From Neonectria sp. B-13 (taxonomy: Eukaryota; Ascomycota; Sordariomycetes; Hypocreales; Nectriaceae): a stretch of 64,000 nt of DNA. Position numbers and translations under genes: made by a program. Below are positions 10,463-21,104 of this stretch, in pieces. The notes beneath the pieces are model-generated. The model was not told where the DNA came from and did no database searches. It saw only the letters and a list, made by a program, of their open reading frames with translations. Every line of letters starts with the position of its first letter. The stretch's first letter is position 1. The stretch is taken from positions 5,518,917-5,582,916 of the forward strand of contig NOKP01000001.1 in assembly GCA_002682825.1 (NCBI GenBank), in the 5' to 3' direction.

Positions 10463-12077
10463 TCACACAAGGACCGCCAACATTTCAGCCGTGCTTGTGA
10501 ACTTCTCCCTTTCTTTTCCACTCTCCCGCCCTCGCTGCCGTTCTGCCTGGTCAATCTTACGCCAGTCATCCCACGTAACGGCTTGGCCTGCGGATGAATC
10601 AGCCTCCGCTTTCACTGCCTCCCACCCGCTGCGGGTATTCTCGGATGGTGTGTTCATGAAAGGAGCCCCCGAAAGCCAATCCTCTGTAATGGCGTCTCCC
10701 GTGATGAATGCATCTTGCATGGTTGACGCAATGACCCCAGTCGGGCCTGTCTTGACCCAGCCTGCACAATACGCTCCAGGGACAGTCTGGTTCTGTACGC
10801 CCTCTGCATAGTCGCTGGACACCAGGCGCGTCACTCTGCCCAATCCGTCGTTGCATATAACACCGCGTCGGTCATCAAACTGGATGCCGGCATCGTCAAA
10901 GCCTGGGAGGGGAACCGACTTGTAGCCAACAGACCGAAACACAATGTCGGATGGCAGGACGACCGTTTCCCCCGTCGACTTGACCGACGACCGAGGGTCG
11001 AAGGGCGAAGACAGCTTGGTAACGTCGAATTGCGTGCTCGCAACGTTGGAGGGCGACTCTTGGTTCGCCAAGAAGTGCTTTGGAGACAGACAACTATCTA
11101 GCGACCAGGACTTGGTGGCTGCTTCAGACGTGGTTGGCGAACCCTTGACCAAGACCTCCATCATCCGCCGCGTCGCACGAGGTAGGGTCTTGAGGCTCTC
11201 GGGTACAAGGCTCCGGTTGAAGGGCAGGAATTCTACCCGGGGTAACTTCATGAGCTCACGAATCTCCTTGATAGTGAATGCCGCCTGCATTGGTCCACGT
11301 CTTCCGACAACATGAACCCTTTTGATTCGGCTCTCGGCGAGGTTCGCCAAGGCATGTTCGGTGATGTCCGTCTTTCTGAGCACATCGACGTCCTCAAGGA
11401 GCATCCGTGCTACGTCGAGAGCGACATTTCCCTGGCCAATAATGACGGCCTCCTCACCCCGGGTCAGATCCAAGTCCAGGTCCGCGTAGTCCGGAAGGCC
11501 GTTGTACCAGCCAACGACGTGGCGCGCTGAGTGTATGCCATTCAGAGTGGACTCGCCAGGAACTCCTAGCCTTTTGTCCTCTGACGCCCCGTACGAGAAT
11601 AGCACGGCGTCGTAGTGGCGCAAGATGGTGTCCAGTTCGATGGTGCAATGCTGGGTGGAGTGACCTGGCCGGCCGATGGAAACGTTCCCAATAAAGGTAA
11701 AATTGGGTGACGAGGCGATCTCGTCAAACTTGTCCTGGCAGTTCTACTCCTACACATTAATACTCGCCAGCTCGGCGACTGTGGATATTCATATCGCACA
11801 CCTTGACCTCGGGATGATCGGGCGCAACTCCGTGGCGGACCAAGCCAAAAGGCACCGGGAGGCTCTCGTACATGTCGACCCGGGCACCCGGGATCTTGCC
11901 CATGACCCGATATGACGTGTAGAAGCCGGCGGGGCCGGAGCCGACTACAGCTAGACGGAACGGCAAATCCGGGGATCGAGAGGAGTCTTGGCGGGAGGTG
12001 GAAGCAAAGGGCCGGGGGAAGCTGCGCAGCTTGCGTGCCAAGCCGGACGGCCGAGCGATTCTCAACCCCAATGACAT
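10463..12077 (-). CDS. ARH1: Ferredoxin/adrenodoxin-NADP+ reductase, mitochondrial
   Basis: FAD enzyme that passes electrons from NADPH to mitochondrial ferredoxin for Fe-S cluster, heme A and (in other lineages) steroid synthesis. Exons 11802-12077 and 10463-11743 (518 aa). Starts MSLGLRIARPSGLARKLRSF, a basic mitochondrial leader; FAD-binding LAVVGSGPAGFYTSYRVM; family signature YESLPVPFGLVRHGVAPDHP; NADPH site VIIGQGNVALDVARMLL and VVGRRGPMQAAFTIKE; C-terminal FAD contact GAYCAGWVKTGPTGVIASTM. The intron falls directly after DHPEVK, and the frame continues as NCQDKFDEIASSPNF. All hallmark motifs are intact. Confidence 0.96.
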
Positions 12078-12489
12078 TCTCGCAGGTGGTGGATGAAGAT
12101 GGCGAGAGGCATTGTTCAGAGAATGCTGCACCTGCCGTCGAGATGGGTCTCCAATCCGATGCGCCGGATTACCTCGCTTGCTCGCGTCGTCGGGCCTTGC
12201 GTTAATCGGGCCTTGCGTCGGGGACCGACCTCCGAGCCGTTGCTGTGGCGACCGGGCCCGCCCACACGCATATGCATTTGGTGATGTCCACACAAACCAC
12301 CAAGCTCAGATGAGACACATCCGGATTCTTGGAACCACTCACTCGTTGCATGTCGACCCTCGCATTCCGATACTCCCGAACTTCAGCTACGCACGCTTCT
12401 CGGCCGCTTCGTCTTCTCGGCCTCACTCCAACACATCAAGCATCAGCGTCTCGCGCAAGCGCAGCGCAAAGCAGCGCCCGCGACTCACC
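12078..12489. other. Divergent intergenic region ARH1 / membrane protein
   Basis: 412 bp between start codons. An open frame continues upstream of the downstream gene's chosen ATG, but its composition is not protein-like. It is treated as a shared promoter and leaders. Confidence 0.5.
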
Positions 12490-14374
12490 ATGGGTGGTAT
12501 GCAGCCGCCGTTTATGTACAGCGCCGTCCAGCGCAACGATGCGAGATTCCCACAGACCACATTTGACCCCAAGGCCGTAACGAGGGCGAGCTGGGAGCCC
12601 AAAAAGCCCAAGCCCAAGCCCGACGGACCCCTCGTCTCCTTCAACCGGCATCCAGAGTAAGTCAGGTCGCAAACACCCCCATGGCCGCCCGTCAGCGCAC
12701 GCGACATCCAGCTGACCGTCCGTGATAGTGCGCATATGGTTCTCTCGTACCGATCGAACAACTATTCATCGATGAGCCCCCGCACCAAGAACTGGGTCAA
12801 GTGGCTGCGCTACTTCCAGCTCCTGCTACGCTTCCTCGAGCTCGTAGGCGCCGTCGGAATCTTGGTCTTGATGATCCTGATCACCAAGGTCGAGGCGGTT
12901 ACCGGCTGGATCCTGAGAATAACAGTACGTTGGCACTTGGACACTGCGACAGAAGCGCTGCTGACCCATCTGATAGCCCGCTGTCGTCACAGCTCACTGT
13001 CTCTATGCCGTTTACCATCTCTCCCGCGATTCCTCAGGACGACCCCCTGCCTCGTCGGCCGCTTATCACCTGTTTTCCGCCATGACGGACGTGGCCGCCG
13101 CGCCCATCTACGCCTTTTGTGCTCTGACCGTGCATAAGAAGTCGGACAGTTGGAAGACAGTCCTTGCCGACCCGTATCTCATGGATACCTTTGTGCCGGC
13201 TGTGTTCTTCACCCTTATCGTCGTAGCTAGTCTTCACCTGGTTTCGCTTTCCAATTCGCTTTGGTTGGGGTGGATGTTCCGCAAGATCAGCTTCATGCCC
13301 CCGGACATGAACCCACTCGAGGATAATCTGACAGCCCGGCCCAAGCACAAGAAGGCCAAGTCCTCTACTTCCACCCTGAGCACCATGGATACGGGCAGCC
13401 GGCTCTCCACTGCTCGCGATGCTCGTCGACAGTCTGTTCTTTCGCACAATGGCGTCGAGCGGCCCCCGTCCATTCCCTTCATGCACACTCGGACCGGATC
13501 TACTACCACAGTGGGAAGCCGGGGCTCTCGCCAGTACCAGAAGGTACCGACTGGCCCATCTCGGGATTCGATTGCTTCCAGGGACACCAAGCGCACTTCC
13601 ATTGCTCCGTCATACCACCGCGACTCTTACACTGAGATTCCCTTGCACGACCCCAGCTTTTCTCGCCCAACCAGCAGCTCAAACAGGAACGGCCAGACTC
13701 GACCGCCCAAGTTCACCGAGACGTGGGTACCAACGGACTCACTCATCTCCCGAACAAATCAGCGGAATCGTGAGATTGCGGCAGCCAAGACGAGTGCCCA
13801 GAACCGGGGCAGCAAGTCTTATGAGGCCCTGACTCAGCGATACTACAACGACGATATGTCTGACGATGAGTATGGTGACGAGAACATCCAGATCCATAAC
13901 GACGACGACGAGGCGGACCTTGGTGGCGAGCTCCGGCCTCATCCCTTGCGCCTGAACCCAACAGAAATGGATCGATCTACTCCTCCTCCTCGAGCCAGGA
14001 CACCTTACTACCACCCCCTTACCAACTCCTTGTCCGAGGTCAGCTCAAACACGAGACGCGTTAGCGCCAGCCATGATATTGCGGACGAGAAGCCCGGCCT
14101 TGCGCCGGCCAAGCCCTCGCCTCTCAACAGACAGAGCTCCATCCAAAAGGAGGATGACTTCTATTCTCAACCTTATGGCGACCTGAAGAGCGCGACTCCG
14201 CCTGTCATGGTTGGCAACAACCGCAAGGTCTCCTCGGGCAATGACTTTGACGCCAAGTATTCGTCCGTGGCCTATGAGCGACGGAATGTCAGCGGCAAGG
14301 TAGCTGAAGAAGGACGCGGCGGCGCTGCTGGGAACAGGTTCTCTGTTTACGAAACTCGATTTGGGCGTGACTAG
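12490..14374 (+). CDS. Conserved fungal multi-pass membrane protein, function unknown
   Basis: I do not recognise a named family. Exons 12490-12656, 12729-12924, 12977-14374 (586 aa). The start was chosen at CACCATGGG (MGGMQPPFMYSAVQ), the first ATG in good context before the conserved part. Layout: about 80 polar residues (SWEPKKPKPKPDGPLVSF; MSPRTKNWVKWLRYFQ), then about four hydrophobic segments within residues 85-225 (LELVGAVGILVLMILI; VVTAHCLYAVYH; DVAAAPIYAFCAL; FVPAVFFTLIVVASLHLVSL), then GWMFRKISFMPPDMNPLED and a roughly 340-residue Ser/Arg/Asp-rich disordered tail with repeated Ser-Thr clusters. The four-helix layout with a long hydrophilic tail resembles fungal plasma-membrane sensor or MARVEL-like proteins, but that is only a resemblance. 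It is convergent with PMS1, with 246 bp between stops. Confidence 0.8.
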
Positions 14375-14620
14375 TTCTGAAGCCCTGGAGGGTCTGAAAA
14401 CTTGATTTGGTGCTTGTTTGGTGATGGATTTTCTTGTAAGATGGTCGCACTGCAGGTCGGTCTAGACAATGTGGTTTGAATGAGGGTAAATAGGGATGGA
14501 CGGCGTGATTTGGTAGATGTCGATTTTTGTGCTCGGAATGGATAGGGACTTAATTGTCCCTCGAATTGTGTTCTATACCGATTTGTGATATCATGCCGTG
14601 AAGTCGCTTTCTAGCAGCTA

Positions 14621-17600
14621 CTAGCCCTGGGAAAACGAGCGCCATGCTGTAACAGAGCCTTGTTGTTGGTCACCCTTCCAGCGCTTCTCGTCCCACGACT
14701 GCAACTTGCACAAATGCCTCATTGTAGGCCGTCCGTGAGGGCAGTTCCAGGGCTTATCCAACTCGCCCATGTGCCTGACCAACGTCTCCATCTGTCCTTG
14801 CTTTAAAGACTTTCCAATCATGATGCTGCTCCGACATGCCCTCATGGCAAACATCTTTCTTACTTTAGATGGACGTGGAATATATTTGGATTCAGATGAC
14901 TCGTCCCCAAGGAGTGAGACCAGTTCCTCCAGATCAGCAAGAGTGAACGTTGTTTCACGGCTGAGAGGCAAGGCCAGAAGCTGACACCTCGAGCCCACTG
15001 GCTCGTCACCACTCGTGTCAACGTTGACTTTAAACCCGTTAGCCTCTATGGCCTCGATATTCTCCATAACAATTTCCTCTTCGAGAGCAGTTAGCTCGAG
15101 CTGTTTGGGGTGAACAAGCCGCTGAGACTGCACTACCGTGGTCGCTTGCAGTCTCTCAAAGTTGTACTTCTCATCGGTGGCGTGTTGATCGATGATGAAC
15201 AACTCGTCGTCATCGACTGATTCCAGTTCGTCCCCAAGCTGATTCTTCGCCGGACGAACCGCAATTATGAACCCGAGGTTGAATTGTCCCGCAATTCGCA
15301 TCCTGGAAAAGTCTCCCTTTGAGATGACAAGCGAGAGCTTCTCTTCAGCATCGTCAGCGCTGAGATCTGCCACTCCACTTTCGTCTGACTTGCGGGCGCC
15401 ATTTTCGGGGATACATTCGATCCAGCTTGCAATTCGTGATCGCAGAGTGCCTTCATCGACTCGAAGGTGCTGCACTATCTGGAATGTGGCATCTTTTTTC
15501 TGTGCCCTGGCTCTTAAAAGTTCCTTCTGATCCGTCGTGTTTAGTCTAGCGGAGCTTGCATGCTCCGTCTGGATTTCGTCCCCCGGATCTAGGTGGTCTT
15601 CGGATCCGTCTTCACGTGAATCAAGCACGGAGCTTGACGAGCCGTCACGAATCATATTGTCGACAGTGGTGTCAGGCATACTCTTGACCTGTCCGTTGTC
15701 AACAGTGAGCCTTGAATGCTTTGGCGAGCCAAGTGCTCTGTCGGACTCTTTGTCGGACTCTCCATGAGACGCCTCACGGATCTCTTGGCCAGTCCCCGCC
15801 CCAGGCTCCTCCTTATCATCTTCATCATTTGAAAGCGTCCCGTAATTACCGTCCTCATCTTGCCCTTTTTGATCGGCCGAGAACAACTGTGTTAGGCGAT
15901 TTCCAAATGACGCTTGTGGTTCACCTCTTCTCTTGCGCTTCCCAGACACAGCCTTTTTCTGGGACTCAGCCTCACTATTCGGCTCTTCCGACGAGTTCGT
16001 TGCACTGCTCACAATATGATCACCTATGACTATAGTGGTGGCTTCGGGCGCATTCGGTTTGCGGGATGATGGCGGTGCTTGGTTTTCAGGAGCATTGTCT
16101 AACTGCCCAGGCCTAAAAGGTCGGACAACAGGGCTTTGAGATTCATCATCAGACGAGGGAGACGAGGGAATGGCTGTCTTCCTCGCCACTCTGCCACTCG
16201 TTTTGCTGAATTCTGCCAATCTTTTGTTGAAGTCTAAAACTGGCCTGGGATTGTTTTCTTCGTCGCTCTCTGATAGCTCCAACCCCCTTGTAGGGTGATC
16301 AACATTCGTTACCGTCGTCGTAGGTAGGGTTGATGTTCTCAGAGTTCTACCCGTGGGTGCCTTGGGGACAGGTGATTTGGACTTTTGCTTTTTGGTGACC
16401 CGGCTTTCTGCCTTGTTCTCGACCCATCGACTGATCAAGTTTTGACCACGATCATCTTTCGTTAGAGACCTTGAATTGCCCACGGTCCTCGCCCTCCCTG
16501 GAGGCACTCTCCCAATGGGAGATTTGCCATCCCTGGCCTCGCTATTCGACTGTGAATCCTGGTCGGAGTCGGAGTCGTCATTCGAGGCTTCCGGGCGGGT
16601 GGTTGTCTTGGGGGTTGTGGGCGTAGCCTTGCGTGATGTTGCTTCCGGCCGCCGGGGTTTCAGAAGCTGAGCGGCGGGAAGCGAATGGTCGTGTGAATCA
16701 AACAAGGCCATTAAAGAATTGCGGAGTGTATCAAGGAGATTATTTTGATCGTGCAATAGAATGCTTCGCTTGTCAGGGCTGACATTGACATCGTACATGT
16801 CGGTATCGAGCTGGATATTCGCCAAAATGAAGGGGTTTTGAGAGGAGTTGTGAGTCCGATATACTTCGTTGAACACCTTGGCAAACTGCGGCAGGCCACA
16901 TGGTCTTCCATTGACGAAGAACATTTGACGGTCCGGCATCTGTCGACCGTCGCCATGGGATGGCCGTGATACATGACCTATGACATGGACATCCCCGACA
17001 GCGGGAGCGGTACTGATACCCATCTGTGGACCCCGGCCGACAGTAGACGGTTCCATCTCTAGCTTTAAATCCAGGGGCACCAGGACCGTCATCGTTTTGG
17101 CGCCAAATATGTTGATAATGTTTTCTCGAGTGGTAGGGTTACCTCTTGTTGAGAAGAGATGAATGCGCTTTCCCTTGGTTGGCTGTTGGGATACGCTGAA
17201 TTTGAGGTTCGTTTGAATACACGCATATTGGTTGAGGAGGGCGATGACCTTGTGCCATTCCCTCTTGATGTTTCGTTCCAGTTCCCGACGACGAACAGGT
17301 AAGTTGTGAAACAACTTCTCGACAGATACCGTCGTTCCCCTTTGAGCGGCCACAATCGATGTTCCCTTAAGCTCGCCAGAAGGCTCAAAGGCGAGCTTCG
17401 CACCCTTGGGGACATCCGAAGCCTGGCAAGTAATGACAGAGAGCACAGATAAGGCACAGAGTGAGGCGAGTGCTTCACCACGAAAGCCAAAGGTCTGAAG
17501 GGAAGCAATGTCCGAGTAGGACGAGAGCTTGGATGTGTGATGCTTTAGAGCAACGGAGGGGTAGTTGCTCGGGGATATGCCAGTGCCATTGTCCTGGATT

Positions 17601-17918
17601 TCGATTAGATCAAGGCCCTGGTTTTTGAAACGGACATCTAATTCAAAGACAGGTTAGCATATACCAACAAGAAATTTAAGGATTGAACTAGGCCAAAGCC
17701 AAATGGCGGGGGAATGGCCTGAGAGTGCATACCTATGCTGGTTGCTTGCGCATCAATGCTATTCTCTATGAGTTCCTTCACCACGGAGCATAGATCAACA
17801 ATGACCTGGCCAGACTGAATCTGATGGATCTGCACGGTACAGTTAGCTGTAGCCTGTCTTATAAAGTTGTAACGGTGGAGCATACTGTGTGTCCATCGAT
17901 CTGTTTGATGGTAGCCAT
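14621..17918 (-). CDS. PMS1: DNA mismatch repair protein Pms1 (MutL-alpha endonuclease subunit)
   Basis: Partner of Mlh1 in MutL-alpha; it nicks the new strand after MutS recognition of a mismatch. Exons 17886-17918, 17733-17829, 14621-17637 (1048 aa). N-terminal GHKL ATPase motifs are intact: VVKELIENSIDA (general base Glu about residue 30), DNGTGI (59-64) and GFRGEAL (94-100). A long acidic, Ser-rich linker covers about residues 330-760. The C-terminal endonuclease domain has the metal motif DQHATDEKYNFE (about 860-871), ACRSSIMIGKSL and CPHGRPTMRHL, so it is a catalytically complete Pms1/PMS2 type rather than an Mlh1 type. Exon 1 is only 33 nt (MATIKQIDGHT). The upstream ACGCGT suggests S-phase (MBF) control. 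Confidence 0.97.
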
Positions 17919-18154
17919 GACGATGATTGAGCCTGTGTTTGTGGACGCACGTGCATGTGTATGGCTCGAGAACCACCGCGATTTAGCTGCTGTTAGGAAC
18001 TGAGGCGTCGGGGGATAGAGCAATCTCCTTTATACGAAGGTAGAAGGACAATTTTTTGGATGTGAGATCTGATGCTATTGGCTCCTGATGCCGAATGACA
18101 TTCACCCACCACAGCGAGGCTGGGGACTGATCGGTTGCACGCCCTTGATATGGA

Positions 18155-18160
18155 ACGCGT
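18155..18160. promoter_or_regulatory. ACGCGT, candidate MCB (MBF) element upstream of PMS1
   Basis: Perfect MluI cell-cycle box 237 bp upstream of the PMS1 ATG. MCB elements drive G1/S expression of DNA replication and repair genes in yeasts. It is a single copy, so this is only a candidate. Confidence 0.4.
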
Positions 18161-20394
18161 GAGACAAGGTAAGCGCGTTAAGTGGGGTTGGATAAAGGCA
18201 TAACTGCAGGCCATGCAATGCAAGTGTGCGTCATACTTACATACAGTGCGATATATGAATATTCACTCACTAAGATATCTTGAAGGAGGGAACGAGGCTG
18301 TGGAGGCTGGACATAATTGAGTTTTGAGAGAATGGTACAGTGTTGAAGATATCCCCCAACCCGTGAAAGTATGTGTTTGAGAATCGAAGGTGGATAGAAG
18401 GCCGACGAATGGCAATGACACCGACCGTTGACACTAGATTCAAGCCGCAGATCTGTGACCCATGCGGCTCACTCGCCTGAGCAGAACACATCTTGACATC
18501 ATATCGCCCACATTTCCGGAGTCAATGAAGACGGCGTGTGGATAAGAGAAGACAAACAAACAAAGTAATAGACTAATGACTACGAAGAAGCTTAATACCT
18601 TATATAAATGATACCAAGGCTTGGCAATCATGCTGGGCGCAGGCACAGCGAATTCTACCGGCCGGATGGAGGACCCTTTTGATCGAGAGCATGTCATCTT
18701 GAGGCTCTACTTGGATCCGGTTTGATACTCGACAGTGGTTCATCCCACCATGGTGTCGTGCTGCTAACGTCAGAAGGATGCGGCGCATATCATGCTCTCA
18801 ATATTAGTACGCATCTAGTACACCGCATCTTCCACAGGATCGTTACTGGCTGAAGTGAGGACGGCCGGCTTTGATGGCCCGTAGAATGGAGAAGGACACC
18901 TACTTGCTTAAGTACCTCAGGCGGCTACCAGCCGCTTACGATGAGAACGGACTGATGGAAGCGGCAAGGACCGACGCTTAGGTTTCGATTGATGGGGGCC
19001 AGATACCGGTTCCGCTTGGAGACTTGGCTCTTCAACTAACGATCGAGAACCTGGAAGCAGATTGCTCGGCGGCAGGGGCGGGAAGAGATGCGCATAGCGG
19101 AAGTGTGGATGGGCAAGGATACGAGGCTTCGAGACCTTGGTACAAAACCACAAATAGACATCGTTTATCCGTAGTTATAATTCCGAGAGCCGTGGTTCGT
19201 GGCCGATTGAACAGGGATCTACGAAGTAGACCGCGTACGAAGTCCTGTGCTTTGATGGGGACGGAGACAGAGTACGAATTACGAAGTACGGTTTGCCCTT
19301 TGAAGCTTGGTCGTTTTGCTCCATGGAACACCTCAGGAGCGCAGCTGGGCAAGATTGACCGGTCACGTTGCAGGGGCGTACAGCCGATAAGCAGGCATCG
19401 TCCGTTTCATTTGGCAGTGAATTTCCCTTGCGCTCATCCCTGAGGTTTACAAAATACTGGACCGTCAGTGGGAGGTACCTCCAAGCTAATGGAAGTAAAC
19501 TCCACCTTTTCGAAACCAGGGCCACGTAGGACGAGGCACGCCATCAATATTTCTCTCCAGAACGACTTGGGGATGTCAGCAGCAATTACAGTGATTGCCC
19601 GTGCAAAGAAACATCCGCTCCAGTGCATTGTTTGTTTTCCCTTCTAGTCAGATTATCGAGAAGCCGAGTCTATTTGATGGTTTTGAAGGACGTGCGGAGT
19701 ACTTCGTAATAGAGATGGATCCATTAGTACTTACGTTTGCAGATTCAACCATTCAATTACTTTAGTTAGATGAGGTGCTGGGCTACCCACCTACAAGACC
19801 CCATAGGCGAGTAGGTATGAACCTAGCAGTAGCTAGCCAGGCCTGCCTTAATAATGCCAACATGATTGGGGGAAGGAGTCTCTGAAGAAGATAATGATTT
19901 ACAGGTAGGGTTGAATGGTGTATTGCTGCTAGCTGGCACGCAGAGAAGAGCTGGCCAGACAGTTGGATGGGGAATGGTCGGATGGTTCAAGGGCTTTCCC
20001 TTCTTACGAAGATCTCGAATTTATTTATGGGTGGTCAAGTGTGGCAAGTCACGAGTGATTGTGGAGGAAGAGGTATTTTCGGGGGGCGTTAGGCCCGGAA
20101 AAAGGGGAGACGCGACGCCAACTGGCCGACTCAGACGGCCGAGCCGCCATCAACAGGCAATTTCCCACCCAAGCACCGAAGCTCCCAGGGCAGGCAGGCG
20201 CCTGGCAAGCACCTACCAACACTGCACTGCACCTTGCAAGCACTGTGGCCCTCAGCATGGCAGCAGGCCAAGCATGGAGGCACGCACCCACTTCAACTTG
20301 CCCACTCGCTTGCCTACGCAGTCACGCACGCACACACCCTCACGCCCACACACACCAACACCCATCAAGGGAACAGTAAGTATGCTGTCGCCTT

Positions 20395-20560
20395 TTGCTA
20401 GTGCGTCGTCGTCGCCGTCATCCTCTTTCACGACCTCCACGACCTACGCCCTCGCCCTCCTCTCTCCTCCCTCCTCGTTGCCGTCGCTGTCGTTTTCGCC
20501 GTCGCTGTCGCTATCTCCATCACTGTCGTTGTGCTCGTCCTTTTTCTCAGCCCCAACCGG
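20395..20560. repeat. Low-complexity pyrimidine/GTCGCT tract in BST1 leader region
   Basis: Imperfect TCGTCG, CTCGCCCTCC and GTCGCTGTCG units, strongly strand-asymmetric; typical of fungal CT-rich promoter or leader sequence. Confidence 0.6.
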
Positions 20561-21104
20561 CATCCTCTCAGCCTTCCTGTCCCTAGAGACGGGCGCACAC
20601 ACCAGGTCCCTGCGCGACTGGACCTCACACTCGTTTGATTCCTTGCCCTCGCCCCATCTCCCTCGACCTGATCGCTGTCGCTCGGAGCCGGTTGTTGCTG
20701 GCCGCAGCTTGTTACCGCTCGTGGCCTGGATTACGCCTTTGCCAGCCCCCCCCCTGCCACCCACTACCCGTCCATAATTGCTCCTGCTTTGGCTTGCTAC
20801 CCACTAAGGTAGGTAGGTAGTTGCTACTGCTGCCGCCGCCGTTGCTGCTTGCTCCGAGCTTAACCAAACCTGGCCAACCGTCCATCGTCCAACCATCCAA
20901 CTTGCCAACCCTCCTTGTCTTCGCCCTCGACTCAACCCGACTTGACCTCGACTTCGACCTTGGCCTCGCTCTCGACCTCAAATTCGCCCTCGCTTCGTCC
21001 ACCTATTCCTCCGCCGTCATAACCACCCGACCTCGACTCCTACTTCCACGCTCTCCCTCCCTTCGCTCTCACGGCTCTCGGCGAGTCTCGACGCTCCCTT
21101 CTCC

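Larger units (their letters stand above)
17919..21104. other. 3.2 kb region without a recognisable gene
   Basis: Lies between two divergently read genes, PMS1 and BST1. The left part (about 18000-18700) is AT-richer and has a TATATAA at about 18600. The middle (19200-19710) holds three exact TACGAAGTA/TACTTCGTA copies plus near copies. The right part (20060-21100) is pyrimidine-rich low-complexity sequence with GTCGCT/TCGTCG repeats and is probably the BST1 promoter and leader; a GTAAGT at about 20375 could be a 5' UTR intron donor. The longest open frame (19866-20777) is compositional and not protein-like. Confidence 0.55.

Noticed and set aside
19032..19352. 106-codon frame on the - strand in the PMS1/BST1 gap
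   Set aside because: Short, overlaps frames on the other strand, no resemblance to a protein family.
19866..20777. 303-codon open frame on the + strand before BST1
   Set aside because: Low-complexity Ser/Pro/Leu sequence from a CT-rich tract, no family resemblance, several overlapping frames of equal quality; more likely BST1 promoter and leader.
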